DNA from: Pelomonas sp. Root1237
Lineage (GTDB): Bacteria; Pseudomonadota; Gammaproteobacteria; Burkholderiales; Burkholderiaceae_C
DNA length: 64,000 nucleotides
Assembly: GCF_001425055.1 (NCBI RefSeq)
Contig: NZ_LMDK01000017.1
Location: 62,001 to 126,000 of the forward strand
Direction of reading: 5' to 3'
The notes beneath the pieces are model-generated. The model did no database searches and was not told the origin of the DNA. It was given only the letters and a program-made list of their open reading frames with translations. Made by a program: the position numbers and the translations under genes. Below are positions 36,844 through 44,579 of this stretch, piece by piece (position 1 is the first letter of the stretch; each line of letters opens with the position of its first letter).

Positions 36844-36955
36844 TAGTTTCACAGGAATTTGCCAAGGTCTTACGGCAGTCACAAGGCACGGCATCAAAGA
36901 TTTTTCCGTTTCAAATCAATTGCTTGCGAATATTCCAAGGACCGAACCGCAGACC

Positions 36956-36970
36956 TGGCACACCCGTTGC
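36956..36970 (+). promoter_or_regulatory. Sigma-54 promoter of rsr / RNA-repair operon
   Basis: TGGCAC-N5-TTGC (TGGCACACCCGTTGCA) matches the -24/-12 consensus at all key bases. It lies 47 bp upstream of the rsr ATG, facing away from rtcR, as expected for an RtcR-activated promoter. Confidence 0.88.
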
Positions 36971-37017
36971 AATGAAGAGAGCACGAACAACAAGTTGAAT
37001 GCAACGAGGAGAACCTC

Positions 37018-38592
37018 ATGGTCAACACGCAGCTCTTCCACACGATCAAAGGCGCCCTGCTGCCCGCAGCCACGGCGCGCAACGCTCACCAAGCTCCGGC
37101 CTACGCCTTCAGCGCCAAGCATCAACTGGCGCAACTGGCGGCCACGGGCTGCCTGAGCCGGTCCTTCTACGCCAACGCCGAGGACCAACTCGACCAAGTT
37201 CTGACGCTGACCCAGAAGCTGGAACCCGCCTTCATTGCCAAGACCGCGATCTATGGTCGCCAATCGGGCCACATGAAGGACATGCCGGCTCTGCTGGCGG
37301 CCACCCTGGCCGTTCGCGACGTCGCGCTGCTGAGCCAAGTGTTCTCTCGCGTCGTCGACAACGGCAAGATGCTGCGCAACTTCGTGCAGATCCTGCGTAG
37401 CGGCTCTGTGGGTCGCAAGTCGCTGGGTTCCCGCCCGAAGAAGCTGGTGCAACACTGGCTGCTGACGGCCACCGAGAAGCAACTACTGAACGCGGCGGTA
37501 GGCAACACGCCTTCGCTGGCCGACGTGGTCAAGATGGTTCACCCCAAGCCTGCAGAGGCCTGGCGTGCGGCGTGGTTCGCATGGTTGATCGGCAAGCCGG
37601 TTGACGAAGCGGCCCTGCCACCCATCACCCAGGCGTTCGAACGCTTCAAGCGCGAAAGCGCCCAGGGCGTGGCCACCGAGGTGCCCGACGTTCCGTTCCA
37701 GATGCTGACCGCGCTGGCGCTGAACTCGGCTCAATGGGCCCAGATCGCTCGCTCGGGCTCGTGGCAGATGGTGCGTCAGAACTTGAACACCTTTGCCCGG
37801 CACGGCGTGTTCGACCTCCCCGGCATGGCCGAGGTGGTCGCCGCCAAGCTGAACGACGCACAAGCGGTGGCCAAGGCTCGAGTGATGCCGTACCAGCTGA
37901 TGTCCGCCTTCATGGCGGCCGGCGAGTCGGTGCCTGCCCAGGTTCGCGATGCGCTGCAGGATGCGATGGAGCTGTCGCTGGCCAACGTGCCGGCCCTGGC
38001 AGGTCGTGTCGTGGTGTGCCCTGACGTGTCGGGTTCGATGAGCTCGTCCGTGACCGGCTACCGCGGCTCGGCAACCTCCAGCGTGCGCTGCATCGACGTG
38101 GCTGCCCTGGTGGCCGCTGCGGTGCTGCGCAAGAACCCGCAGGCCCGCGTGCTGCCGTTCGAGCAGGATGTGGTGAAGCTGTCGCTGAACGCTCGCGACT
38201 CCGTGATGACCAACGCCCAGGCGTTGGCCAAGATCGGTGGCGGCGGTACCAACTGCAGCGCGCCGCTGGCTCTGCTGAACCGGCAGGGTGCAGAGGTGGA
38301 TCTGGTGATCCTGGTCTCGGACAACGAGTCCTGGGTCGACGCCAATCGGCGCGGTGCGACGCAGACCCTGCGCGAGTGGGAAGTGCTGAAGCAGCGCAAC
38401 CCGAAGGCGCGCCTGGTCTGCATCGACATCCAGCCGACGGCGACCACGCAGGCCGCGGAACGGCACGACATCATGAATGTCGGCGGCTTCTCGGACGCGG
38501 TGTTCACCATGGTGGCGAACTTCGCCACCAGCAAGATGGACGCCGAGCACTGGGTCGGTGAAATCGAAAACGTGTCGTTGGCCGCGCAGTAA
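37018..38592 (+). CDS. rsr: Ro60 orthologue Rsr (TROVE plus vWA domain)
   Basis: 524 aa ring-shaped RNA-binding protein that holds misfolded RNAs and Y RNAs. N-terminal TROVE HEAT-repeat domain (about 20-320: AKTAIYGRQSGHMKDMPALL, NFVQILRSGSVGRKSLGSRP, NTFARHGVFDLPGMAEVV) and C-terminal von Willebrand A domain with a complete MIDAS: DVSGSMSSS (about 336), then GGTNCSAPL and LVSDNESW. AACGAGGAGAACCTC gives a strong ribosome site. The five structured RNAs downstream are its likely ligands. Confidence 0.95.
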   Translation: MVNTQLFHTIKGALLPAATARNAHQAPAYAFSAKHQLAQLAATGCLSRSFYANAEDQLDQVLTLTQKLEPAFIAKTAIYGRQSGHMKDMPALLAATLAVRDVALLSQVFSRVVDNGKMLRNFVQILRSGSVGRKSLGSRPKKLVQHWLLTATEKQLLNAAVGNTPSLADVVKMVHPKPAEAWRAAWFAWLIGKPVDEAALPPITQAFERFKRESAQGVATEVPDVPFQMLTALALNSAQWAQIARSGSWQMVRQNLNTFARHGVFDLPGMAEVVAAKLNDAQAVAKARVMPYQLMSAFMAAGESVPAQVRDALQDAMELSLANVPALAGRVVVCPDVSGSMSSSVTGYRGSATSSVRCIDVAALVAAAVLRKNPQARVLPFEQDVVKLSLNARDSVMTNAQALAKIGGGGTNCSAPLALLNRQGAEVDLVILVSDNESWVDANRRGATQTLREWEVLKQRNPKARLVCIDIQPTATTQAAERHDIMNVGGFSDAVFTMVANFATSKMDAEHWVGEIENVSLAAQ

Positions 38593-38615
38593 GGCCGCGA
38601 CACATCAAGTTGGAC

Positions 38616-38727
38616 GGTGTCCCAGGCGAATGCCTGCAGGAGTACAGCACCTTTGGCCGCGTGGGCCCGCAAGCCTGCAACGGAGAACCCGTAGGCCGCT
38701 CTTGCAACTCTCGTCGCCTGGGGCACC
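38616..38727 (+). ncRNA. Y-RNA-like unit A of the rsr-linked RNA family
   Basis: Closing stem of 14 bp: 38616-38629 pairs with 38714-38727 (core CCCAGGCGA with TCGCCTGGG). Then the 5' internal loop ATGCC, second stem TGCAGGAG (38635-38642) with CTCTTGCA (38699-38706) containing the family G.U pair, then TACAG. The insert forms a nested hairpin (GCAAG...CTTGC around ACGG-AGAAC-CCGT) with no recognisable T-arm. It has the longest closing stem and the least tRNA likeness of the five. Confidence 0.75.
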
Positions 38728-38751
38728 AACCTCACAACAGAACACGCGTCG

Positions 38752-38815
38752 TCGCGTGGCGAATGCAGGTGGGACTACATAGAGCGTGTCTCACCGACTG
38801 TTTGTCGCCACGCGG
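38752..38815 (+). ncRNA. Y-RNA-like unit B (minimal hairpin form)
   Basis: Closing stem CGCGTGGCGA (38753-38762) with TCGCCACGCG (38805-38814), perfect over 10 bp; internal loop ATGCA opposite GACTGTTTG; second stem GGTGGGAC with GTCTCACC including the shared G.U; a 12-nt terminal loop starting TACAT. At 64 nt it is the shortest unit and defines the common core, with no inserted domain. Confidence 0.8.
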
Positions 38816-38830
38816 GGGCCATCAGTTTTT

Positions 38831-38924
38831 GCGCGAATGCTGGCAGGACTACATCTGGAACGCCGGGGGTTCGAATCCCCAACCGGGAAACCGGCATGGC
38901 AGTGTCTTGCCCCTCTTGTCGCGC
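38831..38924 (+). ncRNA. Y-RNA-like unit C with T-arm-like insert
   Basis: Closing stem GCGCGA (38831-38836) with TCGCGC (38919-38924), followed by TTTTTT, so it may end in a terminator-like structure. Second stem GGCAGGAC (38842-38849) with GTCTTGCC (38904-38911): relative to unit B, two base pairs have changed on both sides. The insert has a T-arm (GGGG-TTCGAAT-CCCC) and a short stem CCGG-GAAA-CCGG in the acceptor position, in permuted order. Confidence 0.8.
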
Positions 38925-38940
38925 TTTTTTGAGATGCCTT

Positions 38941-39068
38941 GCTGCGAATGCAGGTGGAACTACAGACTCTTAATCTCGTGGTCGCGGGTTCGAGTCCCGC
39001 CGGTCCCAAATCAGGGGGACCGTAGCTCAGTTGGTAGAGCACGACGTTTCACCAATCCTTGTCGCAGC
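38941..39068 (+). ncRNA. Y-RNA-like unit D containing a permuted tRNA-Lys(CUU) mimic
   Basis: Closing stem GCTGCGA (38941-38947) with TCGCAGC (39062-39068); second stem GGTGGAAC with GTTTCACC. The insert reads as a tRNA in circularly permuted order: GACTCTTAATC (anticodon-loop-like), variable TGGTC, T-arm GCGGG-TTCGAGT-CCCGC (38984-39000), acceptor 3' strand CGGTCCC, an 8-nt loop, acceptor 5' strand GGGACCG (39016-39022), then a full D-arm GCTC-AGTTGGTA-GAGC. The acceptor strands pair perfectly over 7 bp. Similar permuted tRNA-like modules are described for YrlA RNAs. Confidence 0.85.
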
Positions 39069-39088
39069 GGGGCATCACCCGCTTTTGC

Positions 39089-39224
39089 GGTGAATGCAGA
39101 TGGAACTACAGGTAGACGCACGCGGCGAAAGCTGCGTGCTCTGTGAGTGATCACAGAGCGCCCGGGTTCAAGTCCCGGTCCAGCAATGGATGGCGGAGCA
39201 AATGTTTCATCAAACCTAGTCACC
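39089..39224 (+). ncRNA. Y-RNA-like unit E with T-arm and GNRA-capped stems
   Basis: Closing stem GGTGA (39089-39093) with TCACC (39220-39224); second stem GATGGAAC (39099-39106) with GTTTCATC (39204-39211), again with the G.U. The insert holds three hairpins: GCACGCGGC-GAAA-GCTGCGTGC, TCTGTG...CACAGA, and a T-arm CCGGG-TTCAAGT-CCCGG (39162-39178), then TCCA-GCAA-TGGA in the acceptor position. Ends 25 nt before the next start codon. Confidence 0.78.
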
Positions 39225-39249
39225 CCTCTTCTTTGATCGACCAATCATC

Positions 39250-40020
39250 ATGAGCCTCGCAGCAATTGACCCGCAATCCGTGGATGCCGTCATCGCCGAC
39301 GCCTACAAGGTGTTCGGTCGATACCGGGCGCCCACCGTGCAGCTCGACGCATGTCCCTGCTGTATGCGCCCCACGCTGGAGGAGCAAATGCGCAAGCTGC
39401 CTTTGCGCAGGCTCACCCGAGAGCATTTCTATGAGTACAACACCGCCGCCAAAGGCGAGGTGCAGCCCGTATGGGAGGTCCTGTACTTTCTGCCGCGCCT
39501 GCTCGAGCTGATCGCTCATGGGGAAGACGTGCACCACTCCACCGAGCTCTACCTGGACCGCGTCGGCCGCTGCCCGCCTCAAACCTTCAATGAAGCTGAA
39601 CGCGAAGTGCTCAATCGGTTCGCGATCAACTACTTCGCCGGCCATCTGGCATCCCGTGACCAGCGTCCGCTCGAAGACGCCTTGACCGTGCTGCTGATGT
39701 TCCATATCGGTGGGTTTGACCCGCCACCGCTACTGGACTATTGGCTGCATTGCCAGGACCCGTGGTCGACGGTGCACTATGTCGAAGCCGGTTACTGGCA
39801 CTTCTGGGAGGACCGAGAGGTCACCAACGCCTTTGCGCAAGATCGCATCGAGTTTCGGCAGAGCATCCGCCAATGGATGCTGGCCCCGGCTCACCGCAAC
39901 ATCTTCGCTGACAAGCTGATGCGCCCCGACTTTCTGAACCTGGTTGAGAACCAGCCCGACAGTGGACGCATGCCGTTCAAGCTCCTTGTCGATGCTGTCT
40001 TCGACAACCTGATCGAGTAA
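39250..40020 (+). CDS. Uncharacterised protein between the structured RNAs and rtcB
   Basis: 256 aa, soluble, no signal peptide. I do not recognise a family. A CPCCMRPTLEEQ motif near residue 37 may bind metal; the rest is helical and aromatic-rich (WEVLYFLPRLLELIAHGEDV, LLMFHIGGFDPPPLLDYWLH, WSTVHYVEAGYWHFWEDREV). No good ribosome site precedes the ATG. Only 13 bp separate it from rtcB, so it belongs to the repair operon and may act on RNA or on Rsr. Confidence 0.8.
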   Translation: MSLAAIDPQSVDAVIADAYKVFGRYRAPTVQLDACPCCMRPTLEEQMRKLPLRRLTREHFYEYNTAAKGEVQPVWEVLYFLPRLLELIAHGEDVHHSTELYLDRVGRCPPQTFNEAEREVLNRFAINYFAGHLASRDQRPLEDALTVLLMFHIGGFDPPPLLDYWLHCQDPWSTVHYVEAGYWHFWEDREVTNAFAQDRIEFRQSIRQWMLAPAHRNIFADKLMRPDFLNLVENQPDSGRMPFKLLVDAVFDNLIE

Positions 40021-40033
40021 AGAGAACCAAACC

Positions 40034-41251
40034 ATGAACTACAACATCGAACAACCCGAAGGCGGCGTGCCCATCAAGATGTGGACGCAAGGCGTCCCCG
40101 TGGAGCCCGAGGCCAAGCAGCAACTCGCCAACGCCGCCAAGCTGCCCATCGTGTTCAAGCACATCGCGGCTATGCCCGACGTGCACTTGGGCATCGGCGC
40201 AACCGTCGGCTCGGTGATTCCGACGCTGAAGGCCATCATCCCGGCCGCCGTGGGGGTGGACATCGGCTGCGGCATGATGGCCGCGAAGACCACGCTGCGC
40301 GCCGAAGACCTACCGGACAACCTCGGCCCGCTGCGCTCGGCCATCGAGAAGGCTGTGCCGCACGGCTCGGCGCCCAAGCACCGCGGTCGTGACCCCGGCA
40401 GCTGGGAGAACCCGCCCGAGACGGTGGACCAGGTCTGGGCCACGCTGGTGGACGAGTTCGATGCGCTGTGCGAGCTGCACCCGCGCCTGAAGAACACCAA
40501 CAACCGCAAGCACCTGGGAACGCTGGGCACCGGCAACCACTTCATCGAGGTCTGCCTCGACGAGGTCGGCTTCGTCTGGTTCATGCTGCACTCGGGCTCG
40601 CGCGGCGTGGGCAATGCCATCGGCACGCACTTCATCGAGCTGGCCAAGAAGGACGCGGAGCGAAACATGCGCAACCTGCCGGACAAGGACCTGGCCTACT
40701 TCGAGGAAGGCGCCCAGTACTTCGGCGACTACGTGCGCGGCGTGTCCTGGGCCCAGAAGTTCGCGATGAAGAACCGCGAGGTGATGATGGCCAACCTGAT
40801 CGCCACCGTGCGCTCGGTCATCACGAAGCCCTTCGAGGCCCATGTCGAGGCGGTGAACTGCCACCACAACTACGTGCAGCAGGAGCGCCACTTCGGCCAG
40901 GATGTGTTCGTGACGCGCAAGGGCGCCGTGAGCGCCAAGCGCGGCGAGATGGGCATCATCCCGGGCAGCATGGGCGCGCGCAGCTACATCGTTCGCGGCC
41001 TGGGCAACCCGGAAAGCTTCGAGAGCTGCAGCCACGGCGCGGGTCGCGTCATGAGCCGCACCAAGGCCAAGAAGATGTTCACCATCGAGGACCAGGTCAA
41101 GGCAACCGAGGGCGTCGAGTGCCGCAAGGACGCCGACGTCATCGACGAGATCCCGATGGCCTACAAGGACATCGACGCGGTGATGGCTGCGCAGAGCGAC
41201 CTGGTGGAAGTGGTGCACACCCTGAAGCAGGTCGTGTGCGTGAAGGGATAG
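40034..41251 (+). CDS. rtcB: RtcB, tRNA-splicing/RNA-repair ligase
   Basis: 405 aa, full length. Joins 2',3'-cyclic-phosphate (3'-phosphate) ends to 5'-OH ends using GTP and Mn. Metal and nucleotide motifs are all present: VGVDIGCGMMAAKTTL, GTLGTGNHFIEV, MLHSGSRGVGN, NCHHNYVQ, GAVSAKRGEMGIIPGSMGAR and the guanylylated His in SCSHGAGRVMSR (about residue 333). Repairs exactly the breaks that anticodon nucleases leave in tRNA. Confidence 0.97.
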   Translation: MNYNIEQPEGGVPIKMWTQGVPVEPEAKQQLANAAKLPIVFKHIAAMPDVHLGIGATVGSVIPTLKAIIPAAVGVDIGCGMMAAKTTLRAEDLPDNLGPLRSAIEKAVPHGSAPKHRGRDPGSWENPPETVDQVWATLVDEFDALCELHPRLKNTNNRKHLGTLGTGNHFIEVCLDEVGFVWFMLHSGSRGVGNAIGTHFIELAKKDAERNMRNLPDKDLAYFEEGAQYFGDYVRGVSWAQKFAMKNREVMMANLIATVRSVITKPFEAHVEAVNCHHNYVQQERHFGQDVFVTRKGAVSAKRGEMGIIPGSMGARSYIVRGLGNPESFESCSHGAGRVMSRTKAKKMFTIEDQVKATEGVECRKDADVIDEIPMAYKDIDAVMAAQSDLVEVVHTLKQVVCVKG

Positions 41252-41302
41252 ATGGGTGAGGGCCTCGCGCCCTCACCCATCTCAGAACAAGAAGAGAAAA
41301 AC

Positions 41303-42367
41303 ATGATCGAGATTGATGGCTCCGTCGGTGAGGGCGGAGGACAAATCCTGCGGACTTCACTGGCCCTGTCCATGTGCACGGGCCAGCCCTTCGCGCTGAA
41401 CAAGATCCGCGCTGGCCGCGCCAAGCCCGGCCTGATGCGCCAGCACCTGACTTGCGTGAACGCCGCGGCTGAGATCTGCGGCGCCGAGGTCCAGGGCGCT
41501 GAGCTGAATTCGCAATCGCTGAGCTTCACACCAGGCCAGGTGCGCGCGGGCGACTACACCTTCAATGTCGGCACGGCGGGCAGCTGCACGCTCGTGCTGC
41601 AGACCGTCTGGCCGGCATTGATGCTGGCCGATGAACCCAGCCAGTTGAAGCTCGGGGGCGGAACGCACAACCCCATGGCGCCGCCCTTCCACTTCCTGGA
41701 GCGCAGCTATGCGCCGCTGCTGCGCAAGCTCGGCGCGGAGGTCGAACTCGAACTGCGTCGCCTGGGCTTCTACCCGGCCGGCGGAGGCGAGATCGAAGTC
41801 AAGATCTGGCCCGCCGGCGACCGGCTGCAGGCTTTCGATTTGAATGAACGTGGCGCCAAGCTTGAGAGCTACGCCGAATGCTTCGCGCCGGCGCTGCCGC
41901 GCTCGGTGGCTCGGCGTGAGCTGCAGCAACTGGGCGCTGACCTTGGCTGGGGTGACGACCAGCTGCGCGAGGCAGCCAGCCGCCAGAACGAAGGACCTGG
42001 CAATGCGCTTCTGGCGACGCTGGTGTATGAAAACGTCTGCGAAGTCTTCACCGCGTTTGGCGAGAAGGGTGTCAGCGCCGAACAGGTCGCGCGCGATGTC
42101 GTGCGCGAGGTGCGGGCATACCAAGTCAGTGAAGCCGTGCTCGGGCCTCATCTGGCCGACCAGTGGGCACTGCCACTAGCGCTTGCCGTGTGGCGGCGTG
42201 GGGGCGAGGCGTCGTACACCTGTACGGAGCTGACGCCTCATGCAACAACGAACTTCGACGTGATCGAGCGGTTTTTGCCGGTGAAGTTCTCAACCGCGGC
42301 AATCGCTGGCGGCTTCTCAGTCAAGGTGCAGGTTGCTGACCCATCAGTCGGGCAATCCCTGTTGTAG
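41303..42367 (+). CDS. rtcA: RtcA, RNA 3'-terminal phosphate cyclase
   Basis: 354 aa. Converts RNA 3'-phosphate to 2',3'-cyclic phosphate with ATP. Motifs: N-terminal EIDGSVGEGGGQILRTSLAL, GTAGSCTLVLQTVWPALMLA, HNPMAPPFHFLERSYAPLL and the adenylylated His in ELTPHATTNFDVIERF (about 312). The start at 41303 follows AGAAGAGA; the longer frame reads through the inverted GGTGAGG-type sequence after rtcB and is not used. Confidence 0.96.
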   Translation: MIEIDGSVGEGGGQILRTSLALSMCTGQPFALNKIRAGRAKPGLMRQHLTCVNAAAEICGAEVQGAELNSQSLSFTPGQVRAGDYTFNVGTAGSCTLVLQTVWPALMLADEPSQLKLGGGTHNPMAPPFHFLERSYAPLLRKLGAEVELELRRLGFYPAGGGEIEVKIWPAGDRLQAFDLNERGAKLESYAECFAPALPRSVARRELQQLGADLGWGDDQLREAASRQNEGPGNALLATLVYENVCEVFTAFGEKGVSAEQVARDVVREVRAYQVSEAVLGPHLADQWALPLALAVWRRGGEASYTCTELTPHATTNFDVIERFLPVKFSTAAIAGGFSVKVQVADPSVGQSLL

Positions 42368-42456
42368 GAGCTATTGCGACTGAGATATTGTTTTCGAGCG
42401 GCTATGGGGGTCCTTCCTTCTAAAACATCTGAACCTAGGGTCCCCGCTTTCCGCTC

Positions 42457-42479
42457 ATCGCCTGCCTCTGGCAGGCGAT
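42457..42479 (+). terminator. Hairpin between rtcA and the TerD-like gene
   Basis: Perfect 10-bp stem ATCGCCTGCC-TCT-GGCAGGCGAT followed by CTTGTTT. It could terminate or weaken transcription after rtcA; because the next ribosome site (AGGGAGGAG) begins only 9 bp later, partial read-through into the TerD-like gene is likely. Confidence 0.5.
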
Positions 42480-42500
42480 CTTGTTTCCAGGGAGGAGACG

Positions 42501-44579
42501 ATGAACGAGATCTACCTGCGCCGTCGATCGCGGCTGCATGTGCACCCGGGAACGGGCGGCGTCACGCCACAGCAGATGGCGACGATGCTCAAGGAGCTTG
42601 AGCCGCTGGGCTTCGTGCTGGCCGATGAAGTGGTTTCGCGCCTGTCCACACTGACACCCGAGGAAGTAGCGCGACTTCTACGCGATGCAACGCAGGAGAT
42701 GCGCAAGCTCGTGGGCGCGCACCGCCAGCATGTGCCATTGCACCCCGGCTTCCCAACACAGGTGATGGCGCTGACAGAGGCGCAGCTGTACCTCGACGCG
42801 GTGAGCCACTACGTGAGCCTGCGCCGGTTGCCGGCCACGGACGAGCAGCGCCCGCCGCTGCTGCACAACCGCGCCCCGCGCGTTGTGGAACTCGGATCGG
42901 TGGAGGACTTCGAGGTCATCTGCACGCGGCTCGCGGGATCGGCGGCATCACTGTCCGCGCAGGATCAAGCCGACCTGACTTGGTTCGTGTGCCAGTACCG
43001 TGCCGACGTTTTCCGTCTGCTACCAGCCAAGTTTTCGTTCAAGGAGAACCTGGCTTTGCTGGGCGCCCAGTTGGTGTTGCATGTGGAGGAGGACGAGCGC
43101 ACGCAGCACTTCGTCGAAACACATTTCCGCACTGCGACCGACGTGCTGCGCCTGGCCGTGGGTTTGTCCGGCGGTGATGTGTCGCTGGCTGCACCTTCGC
43201 GCTTCGCCCGTTTTCCGCGCCGTCAACGGCGGCTGCTGCTCGCCCTGCTGGAGGGCTGTGGCGGCCTGACGGAAGACATGCGTCGCCGCGTGGAGCAATT
43301 CAAGCGCCTGGGCGAGCGACTGCATCCGGGAGAGCACGCCGAGCGCTACCCGAAGACGGTTGCAGCATTTACGGTGATCCGCGACGGCTTGCCCTTCACG
43401 AGCTTCAACAGCCGCGTGGAGCAAGCCTTGATCACAGGCGACGTTGCCGGCGCGGCTCAAGCGCTGGAGGCGCGCCCGGGTGAATACGCTCGCCGGCTGG
43501 ACGTACTGCTACGCAAGAGCGGCGAGCCCGAGGCGTTGCTGAAACGCTTTGCCGAGTTGGCGCCGCGCGTGTCGACTGCCGTGCTGCTGCAGGTGCTCGC
43601 GCATTTCAAGGCGCGCGCTGAGAAGGGGCGCCTGCGCGTGTTCTTTCCCAAGGGCGAGGTCGCCAAGGTGTTCGCGCTGCGGGATCGCCGTGCAGCCATC
43701 GACGAACGCATCGGGCAACGGGTGGTGCGGGGTTGCGAGGAGGCGCTGTTGGCGCGCTTCGCGCAGTTGCCGCCTTTGGGACGCTGCTACGTGGATCCGG
43801 CGTTGGCGAGCTACGTCGTGCCGTTGGCACAACGCGCAGCGTCCAAGACGCTGCGTACCTTTGCGCGTGGCAGTCGCATTTCCGTGCCCGACGGCGGCTT
43901 CATCCGGCTCTTCCTTTGGTGGATGAACGGCCGGTCGCGGGTGGACATCGACCTCTCCGTGGTGCTGTACGGCGATGACTACCGCTACATGGACACGGTC
44001 GCGTTCTACAACCTGCGCAGCTGGGGTGCACACCACAGTGGCGACATCGTCGATGCCCCGAAGGGCGCGGCCGAGTTCATTGATCTGGACCTGCAGATGC
44101 TGCGCGCCCGCGGCGTGCGGTTCGTGATGATGTGCGTCAACAGCTACTCGGGCCAGGCCTACTGTGATCTCCCGGAGTGTTTCGCGGGTTGGATGTTGCG
44201 CACGAACCTGAACTCGGGCGAGCCTTTCGAGGCTCGCACCGTGGTGGATCGCGTGGACCTGGCTTCTGACGCGCACATCAGCCTACCGCTGGTGCTGGAC
44301 CTGCAACGGCGCGAGGTGTTGTGGGCGGACATTGCATTGCAAGAGCATCCGCGCTTCGCCAACAGCGTGGCGAGCAATCTGGCCGGCGTGTCGTTGATGC
44401 TGCGCGCGCTCCATGAAATGGTGAAGCCCGACATGCATACGCTGCTATCGCTACACGCGAGGGCACGCGGCACGATCGTAGACAGCCCCGAGGGCGCCGA
44501 TGCCTGCTTCGGAACGACGCGTGGATGCACTGTCACGCCGCTGGATGGTGACTTGATCAGGTCAGACTATGTTCAGTAA
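42501..44579 (+). CDS. Large protein with TerD-like C-terminal domain
   Basis: 692 aa, cytoplasmic. The first about 470 residues are helical and unrecognised (LHNRAPRVVELGSVEDFEVI, FKARAEKGRLRVFFPKGEV). The C-terminus carries a TerD-type calcium-binding pattern: RSRVDIDLSVVLYGDDYRYM, HHSGDIVDAPKGAAEFIDLD, and FVMMCVNSYSGQAYCDLPEC. TerD proteins occur in stress and phage-related clusters. AGGGAGGAGACG gives a strong start. Role in RNA repair is inferred only from position. Confidence 0.75.
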   Translation: MNEIYLRRRSRLHVHPGTGGVTPQQMATMLKELEPLGFVLADEVVSRLSTLTPEEVARLLRDATQEMRKLVGAHRQHVPLHPGFPTQVMALTEAQLYLDAVSHYVSLRRLPATDEQRPPLLHNRAPRVVELGSVEDFEVICTRLAGSAASLSAQDQADLTWFVCQYRADVFRLLPAKFSFKENLALLGAQLVLHVEEDERTQHFVETHFRTATDVLRLAVGLSGGDVSLAAPSRFARFPRRQRRLLLALLEGCGGLTEDMRRRVEQFKRLGERLHPGEHAERYPKTVAAFTVIRDGLPFTSFNSRVEQALITGDVAGAAQALEARPGEYARRLDVLLRKSGEPEALLKRFAELAPRVSTAVLLQVLAHFKARAEKGRLRVFFPKGEVAKVFALRDRRAAIDERIGQRVVRGCEEALLARFAQLPPLGRCYVDPALASYVVPLAQRAASKTLRTFARGSRISVPDGGFIRLFLWWMNGRSRVDIDLSVVLYGDDYRYMDTVAFYNLRSWGAHHSGDIVDAPKGAAEFIDLDLQMLRARGVRFVMMCVNSYSGQAYCDLPECFAGWMLRTNLNSGEPFEARTVVDRVDLASDAHISLPLVLDLQRREVLWADIALQEHPRFANSVASNLAGVSLMLRALHEMVKPDMHTLLSLHARARGTIVDSPEGADACFGTTRGCTVTPLDGDLIRSDYVQ

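Noticed and set aside
38628-39110. Repeated GCGAATGCAGGTGG-type sequences taken for a CRISPR array
   Set aside because: Spacing is irregular (about 75-145 bp), the repeat forms half of a long-range stem in each unit, and the intervals contain structured tRNA-like parts; no cas genes are present.
38962-39182. Ordinary tRNA genes in the rsr-rtcB interval
   Set aside because: T-arms are present but acceptor and D-arms come in permuted order or are replaced by GNRA-capped stems; none makes a conventional cloverleaf.
42368-42500. Riboswitch between rtcA and the TerD-like gene
   Set aside because: Only a simple 10-bp hairpin and a GGGTCC inverted repeat are visible; no known aptamer core was recognised.
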